The position numbers were made by a program, and so were the translations under genes. DNA of 64,000 bases from Paragordius varius (Eukaryota; Nematomorpha), in contig OZ176057.1 in assembly GCA_964247055.1 (NCBI GenBank), positions 1,612,001-1,676,000 on the forward strand. Direction: 5' to 3'. The notes beneath the pieces are model-generated. The model did not search any database. It was not told the DNA's origin and saw only the letters and a list, made by a program, of their open reading frames with translations. Below are positions 35,801 through 49,107 of this stretch, piece after piece (the first letter of the stretch is position 1; the number at the start of each line of letters is the position of its first letter).

Positions 35801-36728
35801 CCACAAACACGGCTCTCTTAAGACAATAAATTTTTTAGAAGCGAACATAGTAACTAACAAACTTAAACTTTTTGTAAAAATATCATAGCCAAAATGCTGA
35901 AACCAACTGTTTTTTATTTTCTTTTCTAATTTTTCTTTTATATGGCGCTAAATCCGTAAATTTTTTTCTGCACCCAAAGCCCATTATTGACACTGGCTAA
36001 AAATTTGAGTTTCGTAAAACGTACAAGGAAAAAATAAAATTATACGGATAAAAATGATAATATTTCTTTAAAAGATAACCATACTTAGAATTTTGATATT
36101 TTCCATACAAAATATTTAATAATTTTTTTATAGTATTGCATGTATTAATGTCTCTTCAGCTTTGGAAGCCATAACACATCAAGGTTTGAATATGATGGTA
36201 AATTTATTTTAAATAAGTTGCCCCCTAAGTCTGTATAAATGCAATTTTTACTGTATAAATTTAAAACAAAATATATATATTATAAAATTTGAGAATGAAA
36301 TGATCTATACCTTTATTTATTACAGTATAGTAGTTTCAAAGTCCAATCCGAATTATGATTGAAAAGTTTTATGTCCGATTTTTATTTCATTTAGCATTTA
36401 TTTATGGTAATTTAATGTTTTTGACAGAGTTAAATTGATTGGCCTCACAATTTATAGCAAAATATTGCAATGGTTTGATATTTAATCTTTATTATTTTTA
36501 GAGTTAATTTCTTCCCAAAAGCAATAGTAAATAAAAATAATTTAAAAACTATCAAGACACAGGTATTCACCAAATAGAGTCGAAGGACCACAATAATTAT
36601 TTATTTTGTGTTAAGGACCGCCCTTCTTGGATCTTCCAAAGTTTCGTCTTAGGTGGTTTTATAGAAAACTTATCAATGAACACCAAATAATAATATCAAA
36701 ATTTTTGTGCAATGGAAAAAGATTCAAC
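32804..36728. other. Spacer upstream of gene B
   Basis: Collinear with 25070-29033. No additional gene seen. Contains the family-U and family-T sister elements. Confidence 0.45.
33800..34027. mobile_element. MITE family U, unit B
   Basis: Sister of 26110-26340, copied by the segmental duplication rather than by transposition. Confidence 0.7.
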
Positions 36729-37698
36729 TTTTACAATATTATAAAAGGACATAGATAGATTATGGTAAGTGCAATCGATTGCGTTATACAATGGATTAAT
36801 GCAAAATTAATTTGTTTTTGTATTAGTACATAATTCCAAATAAGGACAGTACTAGACCACCATCATTTCTATTGAATGATGCATTGCGCTTTTTAATCTA
36901 TATGTCCTATAATCGGGTTTCTTTTATCGGTCGGATGTATTGAGAATGTTCTCGTAAACGAACGTTTTTCACCCCCTTTTCCCCCCTTGGATACAGTTTC
37001 ACTTGAAGAACATTGATTTAAACTAAAACCTTTATAATTATTTGATAATTTTGACTTGCATATATCTGACATGAAATATCACACCGTATCAGTCGAAATG
37101 GTATTTTTTAAGATTTTGCAGAGGCAATAAAAATTGTCTTAGCCGGCCGGCTGCATTAAAATATTAATAAAAAATTATTTCCCATAAAAAGAAGTCATTT
37201 TTGAAATTACAGATTAAAATTACCAACCAATATTTTAGCAATAAAAATGTTTTGGATTTTAGGAATTATATAAATTTATTAAATATTTATTATTACATAA
37301 TAAAATAATTATTATGTTATTACCATACATTATAAATATTGTATGTTGAGCATAGAGCAAATGGCCAATATCTATTTTATTATTGAAATTAAAACTAAAA
37401 CAAAATAATACAGTATTGTTTTCACAAAACATTGTTTGAGAAATTATTAAGGAATTTATTTATTCCTTATTTTAATATATATATTTAAACATTTTTTTTT
37501 CAATTTATTTATTTTATATTTATAATATTGAAAAAGATAATAATCAACACTTTTTTCAGAGAAAATCTATAATTTTTTTTTTCAAAAAAATCTGACAGTA
37601 TTCCACTTTTTTAATTCGTAAGGTAATTTTTATCTAATTTATTTTTATTTCATACGAGCCCAGTATTTAATTTTGAGATAACTAGTATCAAAATTAAT

Positions 37699-37729
<31 letters not shown>

Positions 37730-40700
37730 TAAAAATAATTTTATTACATTTTTGAGTTTTAAATTAGCGGTTATATTGTCTTGATAATAATATAGTTGTT
37801 ATATTTTACTGCGTTTTAACCTTGAAATTATATATTTATATATATATTTTATATTGTTCTGTCAGTTTCTTCTTTGTAAAAACGAATAAAAATATTTGTT
37901 TTTTAAATAAAAAAAATTTTAAATTTATGTAATTGCCTAATGTCGCTAATTAGTGACACACATTAATAATTTATAAAATAATATTTTTTGATTGTTTTTT
38001 TTTTTAATTTTTTCTTTAAAAGCCAAATGAAAATGGTTTTTTTTTGCCTAAAACAAATCAAAAAATAAATGATTCCAAAATAAAAATATTATTAAATTAA
38101 AAGTTAAAATTTAATAAAAAATCCTGAAATTTTTTTATAATCTTTTTAACAGATTTTTTCGGTCCGGAATATTATTTTATCAAAATTTTAAATTAATTTG
38201 CTCTTAAAAATATTTTTATAAATTATCACAGTTATAACGCTCCCCCCCCCTTGTCAAAAAACGCTAATAAGCTACTAAAATTTATATTAAATATTTTCAT
38301 TATCAAGATTTTTTCGATTTCTCCACATTGCATATTACATCACACACACACACACACTAGCCCCTTGCGTAATTCTTTTTCAATTCTTTTTTTAAAAGCA
38401 AATAATTTTCTATTAAAAAATTCTTTTTGAACCATTTGTTGTTTATATTATATTATAAATTTTAAAAAATAATGATTTTCCTATGATATAAACATTTTAT
38501 AAAAAGAGAAGCCAAGACGTGTTTGTTTGTTCAGAAATAAAAATCGATCGATTGATTTGAATCCGAAAATATCGATTAAATGATTTGATTAACAATTTTA
38601 TTCTCATAAAAGGTTCCCCCTGTAAATTTTTTACGGACAAAACGTAAAAAATATTTTTTTCTAAATGACAACTAACTATACTTTTGTAATCCTAATTTTT
38701 ATAAAAATATAACTTTTAGTTCTAAACTGCAAAGTATAAAATAAAGATGTATAGCGGAAAATCAAATATTTTCGGATTAAAATTTAATCATTTTTTTAGG
38801 AATTTAAAAAAGTGTGAGGTCTTTATAAAAAAATTTGTCTTTATATTTATACCTTTTATCCGTATGGTTTAAAATTTTAAACATATATTTAGATAATCTA
38901 TTGATAAATTTTACTCAATTATCTAATTTAAAAAACCTTATCTCCAATACTATTGTGGTTGGTTGCTAAATGAAATTAAATATGGGAAAAATCGAGTTTG
39001 TAATATATATATGTGCGAATGTGTTTGAGCAAAAAATAAAATTATCTAAATTTTTTAAATAATTTAAAATTAATAATATATGTATATGGTTTTTAAAAAT
39101 TATTCAAAATATACGATTTATAATATATCTATCCTAATTGATTTTCATTTTGATTATTTAATATTTTACCACGAAATTTAAACCAGATTTGGCCTATATA
39201 TTAATATATGTATATACATTTCAAATATTTTTGCGTAGAACACACAATAATACATCGATAAAAATGAGAAATTGTGATTGATTTTTGATAAAAATCGAAA
39301 ATTCCAATAAAATATATTTTTTTTCGTTATTTTTATTATAATTTAATTTGATTTTTGTGTGATCGTTTCCCCCCATCAAATAATTCTCATTCTTCGAAAA
39401 GGTTTTCATAAAAATAGATATTTAATTTTTAATATATATAAAATTAATATATTTTTTAAAAAAATTTAAAATTCTTTTAATTAAATTAGTTTGATTTATT
39501 TTAACACAAAATTAGATGAAAATTTCATAATTTTACAGAAATTTTAGTTTATTTATAATTTTTATATGTATTTTACGTATTTTTATAAAATTTATAAATT
39601 TTTTAGTTAGAATTAGATATAAATAAGTTATTGTAATTCAAATCAAATAAAGCATTTTAAATGTTCAGAAGAGCGTTTATTTAATAAGTTAAATATTTTT
39701 GACACTTTGATTCTTCAGAGATAAATTAAATATTCGTTTTGGATATCGAGAATTCTCTTCAAAGGTTTTTTGTAAATAAAGAAATTTTTTTTCTAAATAT
39801 TCTAAAACTCACTTCAAGATCACCAATTTGACTTATTACTAATAAACTAAGTCATGACTAAATATGTTTTTCAAAAATTGATTGCTAAAAACATTTTTAT
39901 ATCAAAGCTTTACTTTATATATATTTGAGGATTTTCGGATAAAAGAGATTTTTTAAATAATAGTTTAGACGACAAATATATAAAATTACCAAATATTTAA
40001 AATTACCAAATATTTAAAATTATAAATCAAATACTCGTTAATGATACCCTAAACCAATATTTTCTTTATGAAATGTAGTCAAAAAATTCTTTTTTTAAAA
40101 AAATAAATGCTAAAAAAAGATTGATATCTTATAATTGATTTTCTTTAATGATCTAAGATTTTTGGTGCTTTAAAAAGCAATTTTTAGCTATTATAAGAAA
40201 AACTAATTAATTGCAAATTTAAATATACAACGACCGGACGTAATTCTTAATGTATTTAAATATCCCACAAAATTTAAAATATAAGATACCAGATTTTCTT
40301 GTTACACAAAAAAATATCTTATATTTTATAAAGCAAAAATATCAGTTTTTACCTTGAATGATCCCCGGATTCAACAGTAGAAATTGAAGTTATACGGAAA
40401 AAGCCTAAAAATATAAAGACAAATATTTTTTTTGAAAAGACAACCATAATTTAAAATCATAATTTTTTAATTATAATTTATCGTTTTAATATAATTAAAA
40501 TTAAAAATGTTTATCGGTAACACAATTAATTATATATTTTCCAATTATATTAAAGTATTAATATAGGATAAATTAAGATTTATAATTTAGGATGTCTTTT
40601 AAAAAATAATTTTTATCTTTAAAACTTCATGTTGACTTTATAATTAGTTTTTACTGTGTACACGGCTCAATTTTCAATCTTTTTTAACTTTTTACCCAAA

Positions 40701-42008
40701 TACGGAAAGGTGAACGCAACATTTAACTATTTAAAATGAGTACTTTTAAAGGTTTATATTTTTAAAACTGTCTGTTATTGTAAAAATCAATTTGCTCTTT
40801 TAGTCCATGTAAGATCTTTAAATTTTCACTATTTGACAACGTGATGAGCGACCGTTTGTCGTATTTATCTATATAAATATATTTTGAATTTGAAAATTAA
40901 GTTAATCCCACACTATTTCAATCTTTTTAAACGGAAGAAATAAATTTAAATTTTAAGGCCTATTTTAGTACAAATGCTATATCTCAAAGACCGTTTTTTC
41001 GTAAATTGGATAATTATATTGAAATTACCCTTTAACAAATACTTTTTAGGCGGCAATTTTATTATGAAGGCGGTTTTCAGTGGTTAGACAATTTAACAAA
41101 TTTTACTAATTTTTTGATATAAAATTGACAAAAATTTACAATGCAATTCAAAACGATTAGGTATATTAAGAAAATATCTTTACTCTGGTTGTATTTTAAA
41201 AAAAAATATTTTCTTTTTTGCTTTTTTGACTATATGATTCCAATTTTTACTGTAAATTAATGCGTTTTTTAGTATTCAAAAAATATGGATATGACCGCTT
41301 TGAATAACATAACACTCTAACCAGGTGTTTATATGTTTATTAAAATTCATCTTTTTCCAAATATCTTAAATTGAATATAAAATTTTGTTTTAAGAGTATA
41401 TTTTATATCATACGAATCATATGAGGCACTTTTAAAAGTTTAATTTTTAGAAACGCTCATAGTTACGGTCTTTTAACAACTTTTCTACACCGAATAGATT
41501 CAAGGATATATTTTATATTTTAATAAGCGCCAAGTTGTTTTTAATGAACTTTAATAAATTTTAAAATGTATTAATATTTTTAAATTCAATATGTTTTGAG
41601 TTGAAATGCTATTATAATTAATTTTTGCTTATTATATATATTGAAATAAAACGTACAATAAATAATAAGTTGTGTTTACAAAATATTGAGGTGCCCATAA
41701 CCAAATTTTAACACGCCCAAAACATTTTTGATACGAGTTATCAATATGACAGCTAGAGATAATTTCTTTTAACTCATTGGCAAATTCAATCATCTTTTTT
41801 CAACCCTAAATTTGATTATATTTCTGTAAACATTCTCAACGAAATATCTATCTATACATTTATTTGATGCTATGCCCTACACTTATTGGGCATTTTAACA
41901 AAAAGCGCAAAAAAAGTGACCTGTTAAATTTATCACGCTATAAATTAATACCAAAATACAAAAGTTAACAACCTAACTAATATTTTTTCTTTGATTGTTA
42001 TAATTTTT
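36729..42008. other. AT-rich spacer between the tandem duplication and tropomyosin
   Basis: No coding sequence recognised. Contains a CA tract (38340-38358), a C run near 38242-38250, family-T MITEs (38625-38875 degraded; 40375-40656) and a solo T right end near 41252. The 5' non-coding exon and promoter of the long tropomyosin transcript may lie here, because an acceptor-like TTTTTAG precedes the first coding exon at about 42009. Confidence 0.5.
40375..40656. mobile_element. Tc1-like MITE (family T)
   Basis: Starts CAGTAGAAATTGAAGTTATA and ends with the inverse TTAGTTTTTACTG, 282 bp, no open frame. Confidence 0.65.
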
Positions 42009-42071
42009 AGCCAACAATCCCGGAATTTGACAATCAAATCGATATAATCGTAATAACAATCCTTAGTAAAT

Positions 42072-42185
42072 ATGGAAGCTATTAAAAAGAAATTGCAGGC
42101 AATGAAGATTGAGCGTGAAAACGCTCTGGATAAAGCCGAACAACTGGATCAACAATGCAAGGAAGCTAATAAGAGAGCGGCACAG
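42072..42185 (+). CDS. Tm1: Tropomyosin exon 1a (long-form start)
   Basis: Residues 1-38, [20 protein letters not shown] onwards, donor CACAG|GTATTT. The acceptor TTTTTAG at about 42002-42008 suggests a short 5' UTR in this exon and at least one upstream non-coding exon. Confidence 0.92.
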
Positions 42186-45100
42186 GTATTTTGTTTTTTA
42201 AATACAAAATTTTTTCCCGCATTTATGGAATTTTTATCCGATAATTTAAGGTTATTAAATCATAAACCGGTACACCTACTTGCTTTGGAAACCATATTTT
42301 GGTTTAATAAATAGCTCGCATCATTTTGAATCTTTCAAATAAAATATAATAATTTAAAAAATATTAACTTTTTGTAATTAACGATATTTAAATAATATTA
42401 TATTAAGAATATTTCAAAAAATGATTAAATAATATTAATTCTGATGGTTCGTAGATTTTTTAAAAATATAGCCATAACCCATAGGAAAGCACGTACAACT
42501 TGAACAGGGTCCTCACGGACTTTATTTAAATATTAATTTAGGATATGATTTTTTAAGGTTTGGGTAGGTAGTTATTGGGGAAGAAAACTTCTACTCTTAG
42601 GTAGAATTCAAATATTGTTCTATATTTAATTTATTATTACGAACGAATAACTTAAATAGCGGTATTTTACTCAAAAATATTAACCGGGATAATAATAAAA
42701 TAATTGAAACCAATGTAAGTAAACTATAGCAAAAAATTATATATTATCTTTTTAATCTGTGAAAATATTTTTTTAATATGTGGTAAAGGTGTTAGTTGTC
42801 GGATTCTACTTTTCGGAATAAAGACCTAATATTTATTTGGACGGTTATAAGTTGGGCAATATTTTTTAATTTTCTTGCTTTTATATATTATCTTATTAAA
42901 TTTAAGATTATGAACTTAAATAAAAACATCGTTGATTAGTCTTGGTAGGGTGTGGTCAACATATAGTATTATAGTAGATTAATGTACAGAGTTGAATTTT
43001 GAAGTAATTTTTTATCATACATATTTAAGATTCGGAAATGTTTTTGTCCACTATTGTGTATTTAGCAAAAACAATGAAACTATTGTATAATTTTAATACT
43101 TTTAACAGGCACTAATTTATATTCGAGAAAATCAGTAATTAGCTATTATTTAACAAATATGTTTCTTATATTTATTTATGTTATAAATTAATGGCATTGA
43201 ATTTTTCTCGATGATGAAGAATAATATGGAAGAAATATGAAACAAAAATCAATAATTTTATATTCAAATCATTGTTACAGTTATTAATTAAGTTGTTTTA
43301 TTCGGGTAAATACGCATAAAAAATAAATAATTTTATTAAGGTTAAAGCCAAGATTTTTAAGTTTAAACTAAAATATAAATCAAATATACATGATTAGGGA
43401 ATAGTAGCAGAATTAATATTTAAATATACTATTGGAATGGGTCCTATCCATTTTAACATTTCAAAACCTACTGGGGTAGTTTTGTAGCCCAGAGCGAAAT
43501 CTCAAAGGGATATATGATGTTTAAACAATGGAGAAAGTTACGCGCAAGATTCAAAAAATAAATTTTTAAAATGTATAATTTATCATCAAACCCTTCGCCG
43601 CGTTTTTTCTTTTGAGATATTGCTAATACAACAGGCAAAAGTATGGTTAAAAAATGTTAAAAATTGTTTTTAGTTCATAATTTAGTTTGTTATTTATTGA
43701 TGTTTTAATTTTTTATTCAAGTTTCAAAGATATGCCATTTCAGATTCTAGTGTAAAAAATAAATAACGCTTGTTAATTAAATCAGTAAGTTATAATTTGA
43801 TAATTAATATTTTAACCAATATATTTTCTAAACAGTAGTTAATTCCAAGTAAAACTATAAAGTTCCCAAAGTGTAATTATTGCATTGAAAATAACATATT
43901 AAAAAAATTGATTTATATTTTTTGACTGCTTCAGGCTGAAGAAGAAGTTCAAAATCTACAAAAAAAGATTCAAACCCTTGATAATGACTTAGACGCTGCT
44001 CAGGAATCTCTTAAAGAGGCTCAAGACCAGCTTGAAACAAAAGACAAGGCTGCCGCTGAAGTACACATTATTTTTTACCATTTGAAAATTTTTTAAGGTA
44101 TTAATATCTGTAGAAAAAAATGTAATTGAAAACAAATAGTTGTATTTTTATGGACCGTTGATTTTTTAAGGTGCCCTAGATTACTTTGCTTTAATTTTTA
44201 CCGGAGCTTTAGTTTGATTTTTAAAAAGTATAAAATTCGGGAAAGCTTTATATAAATTGCTTAATTTTAATATAATTAGCGTAATAAGAATATTCAGGTA
44301 AAAGAATCCTTAAATTTTTAAATAGGCTCTAAATCATTAAAACAGTGTAAAAATTTAAATTTGATGTTTTTATAAAAATTATATCAATATGATATATAGA
44401 ACAATTCAATTTTTAAATTCATTTCATATGTTTGACCATTATTGTCTTGTTTGTGTACCAAATTTTTAACATATCACATTTTTTTACCATTGATCATTTT
44501 GTTTGTGGTGTTGTTTGATACCCTCTGAAAGAAATTTCCAATTTTGCTCAATAAAGATTGACTTTGGTTAGCGTTATTTGATTTAATAAATTATTCCAGA
44601 AGTCAGCCAAAGAATCGAAGTTGCATTTATAATTTTGTATATAAATTGATAAAATATAGTTAAAATATTTATTTACAACATTCATTCCAGCATTATTGTC
44701 GATACTAAAAGTTTGTAATTAACAATAAAATTGTGATATCCAGACTTAATATTCCAATATATCTGTTATATATATCGCGTCGATTATACGCTTTTACACA
44801 ATTATTCTTTTAAAACATTCCATATTCATCTATTCTACCCTATTTTAACCTCATTACTTAAAATTTCCTCCATGATTGCATCAAATTCCTCAAATTCCAT
44901 CGTTGTCAATGGCAACGGTCCTGTAGGAAGCACTTCTAACGGACAGGTTAGAGGAACAACTAATATTGGTAATAATCTTGTGTCCTCCACAAATTCCCCC
45001 ATGGTTGACATTATCAAAAAGAAAATGCGACAAACACGCGAAGAACTCGAAGCCTTAAGGGATCAAGCTGAGGAGTATAGACGTCAACATTATATTGAGC

Positions 45101-48100
45101 AGAGACGTTGTCAAGAAGTTTGTTGCCTTTACATAATGTGCACATTTTTGGGTGTTTTTTTTGAGTTAAAATGGAAAATGGAGAATGCATATTTTTTGGA
45201 ATGTATATCTATCACCATTTTATGGTTTTTGAAAATAGAAAGGATATATTTATTATGTAATGTTATATCACGGATAGTGGATTCAATGGAGCCTGTAGAC
45301 CGATTTTTTTGAAATATATTTCGTAGAGTGTGTGGGCTAAAGTGTTTGTTTCTGAGATAGTTGTATCAATAACAAAGCGATTTCGTATTGAGAACTTTTT
45401 CATTACACTTTTTAACGCTAAAATTGGGTATGTTAGAGATTTTGCCAACTTTAAAAATCTGTGAGTAAGTATACATTGCTAGTAGAAAGTTATTAATTAA
45501 TGCCAAATAGCATATACAACAGAGGGGGCAGTATTACAGGCTTATAGTTATTTTTTTCACTTTTAACTATTTCTAGCCAATAATAATTCTCTTTGCTGCA
45601 TATGCTATTTGGCAATTAAAAACTTTCTAGCAATGTATTTTTACTCATACTGGTTAGGTTTTTTTTCATTTATGAAGCATCTTTTTAAAGGGTATATATG
45701 TGAGAAGCCATCCGAATTTTTAACAGCTTTATATTGCCAAGTATATATATTGAAATTTAGCATATTTAATTGCAAAATATAACTATTTTATGAAAATTTA
45801 TTATTTGAATAGTTGGTATCAATCCATATAGCTAATAAAAACTAAAAGAAGCTTTTTCTTTGGTACATTGGCGTCATATCGTCAATGATCAATCATCAAT
45901 TTTGCTGACAAAAAAATTTTTGAAATGGATTACCATATTTTTTGAACAATTTCATTACAAAGATCATTTTAAATTTTGTTGTTATGTTAACTTTTAAATA
46001 TAGAATGAAATCTATTCTTGTAAATTTATGTCTTATTGTCAATTAAGACGGTCAATTTTGTTGAAAACCCTTGTATATTCAATTGTATTTACATTTTTTT
46101 CAAACGAACAATTTGATTACATAAATAATTATTTTCTTATCAATCAATCACACAAATTTTTTTTCTCATTCATGCATAGGCTGAATCCGAAGTTGCAGGT
46201 TTGAATCGCCGTATTCAATTGCTCGAAGAGGACTTGGAACGATCTGAAGAACGACTTAAAATTGCCACTTCAAAATTGGAGGATGCCTCCAAAGCCGCTG
46301 ACGAATCTGAACGGTATAATTATTGTTTAATTTGATTTATGTTTAATAAAAAGAGTCAAATATTGGCTTTGATATACTATATTTTCTTAAAAAACTGATA
46401 GTATTCGTAATAAATCATATATGGTAAAAGGTGGTATTATGCTATTAAAGTTATTAATATTTGTTTAAATTTAGATGTAGATTTATAGAAAAGCTGACAA
46501 AAAAAATAATTGTACCTAATTTAAACTAAGATATTAATTTTTTTGAATTCTCCGCGGACCGCACAAAGAATTGCGTTTAGCCGCATGTTGGTCACCTCTG
46601 TTTTTATAATGGATTTTAAATCGTGCTTAAACAAAAAAATCGGATTGTTTTTGAGTGGGCAATATTTTTTTCCGTTTTGTTTAAATTGGGCTCTTAAAAA
46701 TTTATACCTGCTCACAACTATTAATTTTTTTTTCTTTAGGCAGACATAAAGACTTACAACTATGGTTAATTAATGTTTTATACATTGTCTTTTTTAGAAA
46801 TGGTTAATTATACATTGTCTTTTTTAGAAGTATAAAGGCAAAACATAAAAAGTAAAACACTAATATTACATTCTAAAGTGGCAGACGAATTTGTAGGGTA
46901 TGAGTTTGTTGTATTGTCTCATTTGTTTTAAACCACGTGTTTAAATGAAATATATTTATTTTTTATTAAATGAAAATAAAGGATACATAAAACTCGGATG
47001 TATTTGGAACTTACAGTACGCATTTTTATGGTTGCTTTTTTACATTATAGTAGGGCAATTTGCATGAAACACAGCAGTGTATTAAAAAACAACAATATAT
47101 TTAATAATCAAATGTTCATCTCTTTTTTCCATACACTCACTCCTCTGTTGCAAATTGTCCAACTATAATGTGAAATATGCAACCATTAAATGCATACTTT
47201 AATTGGTTGATAAATGGACGTTTTAAATCCTTTACAATCATATAAATTTAATACTTTTATGTTTCTGTCCCATTTTTTTAATAATATCTTAATTTTTTCT
47301 TTCCGAACCAGGTATTTTTCTTACTGTATTTTTTTAAACTTTGTCTATCATAGGAATAAAAAGATTTTGGTTGATTTTATCTCTATTAAAAATGATCTAA
47401 ATTTCATAAAAATTTGATAAGATTAAATGATGAGAGTTACAAGAGAGAGGTGATTTGCCTTTTTATATGCTTTGTGCGCAAAATTTTTGTATTTGGTTAT
47501 TAAACCTAATTTAGCCAAATTTAAAATAATTTAAGGAATGTTTGATAGTATCTATTTTAAAATATTTTCTTTTTATATCTATATAATTTATGATGGTTTA
47601 TTAAAAAAAATTGGCTTAATTACATTTTAAATAATAAAATATAATATGGATAAAAAAAACAATAAGGTAACAATAAAACATTTTAACCTTAAACCTCCTT
47701 TTATGTGTTTTATTATCCTTTTTTCTTATATAATTATTAAATGGCTTTTATAACGTATTTGCTAAATTTTGTTATTTTTAACAATCAAAAAATATGTATA
47801 TAACCATTTGTATCACTAATTTAAATAAAATATTAAGGAACATCTAATTAATATCATCAAAATTATTGATTTATAAAAAATGATTTATATAAAAAAAACA
47901 TTCACTGCGTCCTTTCAAATTTATATTTTTTCCACATTAATATTTGTTATATACATGTGCTCTCTGTATAGTGCTAGGAAAGCGCTTGAAAATAGGAGTA
48001 ATTTGGAAGATACTAAGATTGAGGCATTAGATTCTCAACTAAAGGAGGCACAAAAGATGGCCTTTGAGGCCGAAAACAAATATCAAGAAGTAAAGTGTCT

Positions 48101-49076
48101 GTCTATCTCTGTATGTGTATGGGGGGTGTGATTGTTTTTTTATATTTTAATATAACAAACATTTTTTTAGAAATTAACTTTCACATACACATGCATTATT
48201 ACACCCAGAATTCTATTACAACAATAATGATGATAAAAAATTTAATGTGTGTTATCCGCCATTTCTGGAAATAGAGATTGTGTCCGGTATATCGGTTGAA
48301 AAAATGGACTGAGTCGTAGATAGAGTTTGTTTTTTAGCTTAATTGGCAGCTATAATATTTTCGGTCAAAAGATGCTCTGAAAAAAAGTCTTGAAACAGTG
48401 TTTAGATAGCGTTCTCCATCGTTCAACATTCATTAACATTTAATATAGTAAAAATCATTCCTTGATTTGTACCTTATATAAAATATCCTCTAATCTCTCA
48501 AAAATCATAGTGTCCGCAAAGTCATGGAAAATCGCAGCATGGGTGACGAGGAAAAGGTTGACGTGCTTGAGGCCCAGCTTAAGGAAGCCCAATACATTGC
48601 TGAAGAGGCTGACAGAAAATATGACGAGGTAAAAATTTGGGAATTGCTACCTCATATATTACGAATGAACCGTTCCTTGCTTTGCTTATTTGGCATTTAA
48701 CCCCACATGTTGATTCTTTAACCCATTATTTTGTGTTTGTAAAATTTATTTGCATGGCCTGTGTTATCTTCAAAATGTGGTTGTCCGTTTTTCCATTCGG
48801 GTGATTAGACTCGTTATTGAATTTTTAATGCTGCATGAATTTTTAATGACAAATGAACATATCTCTGAAAATAACTACAAACAACGAATTTTTCATATGT
48901 GTATATTCATCCTGATACAGTCGTCTACCATTTAATAATGCATGTGTGTTGTTTTTATATCACTATAATGGTAAAATAATAGTTTTAAATTATGATAGAA
49001 AACTAATATGCATGGACTAACTAATAACATTTTTTGCCTAACAAATTAACAATGTATGTGTGCGTGCCCGTATGCC

Positions 49077-49107
<31 letters not shown>

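Larger units (their letters stand above)
29034..36728. repeat. Tandem duplication, unit B (about 7.7 kb)
   Basis: Second unit, direct orientation, ending GGAAAAAGATTCAACTTTT. It is longer than unit A mainly because of a hairpin insertion near 31073-31460. It carries gene B (30067-32803) and the same MITE remnants (about 30416-30672, 33800-34027, 36023-36253), so those elements were present before the duplication. Confidence 0.92.
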
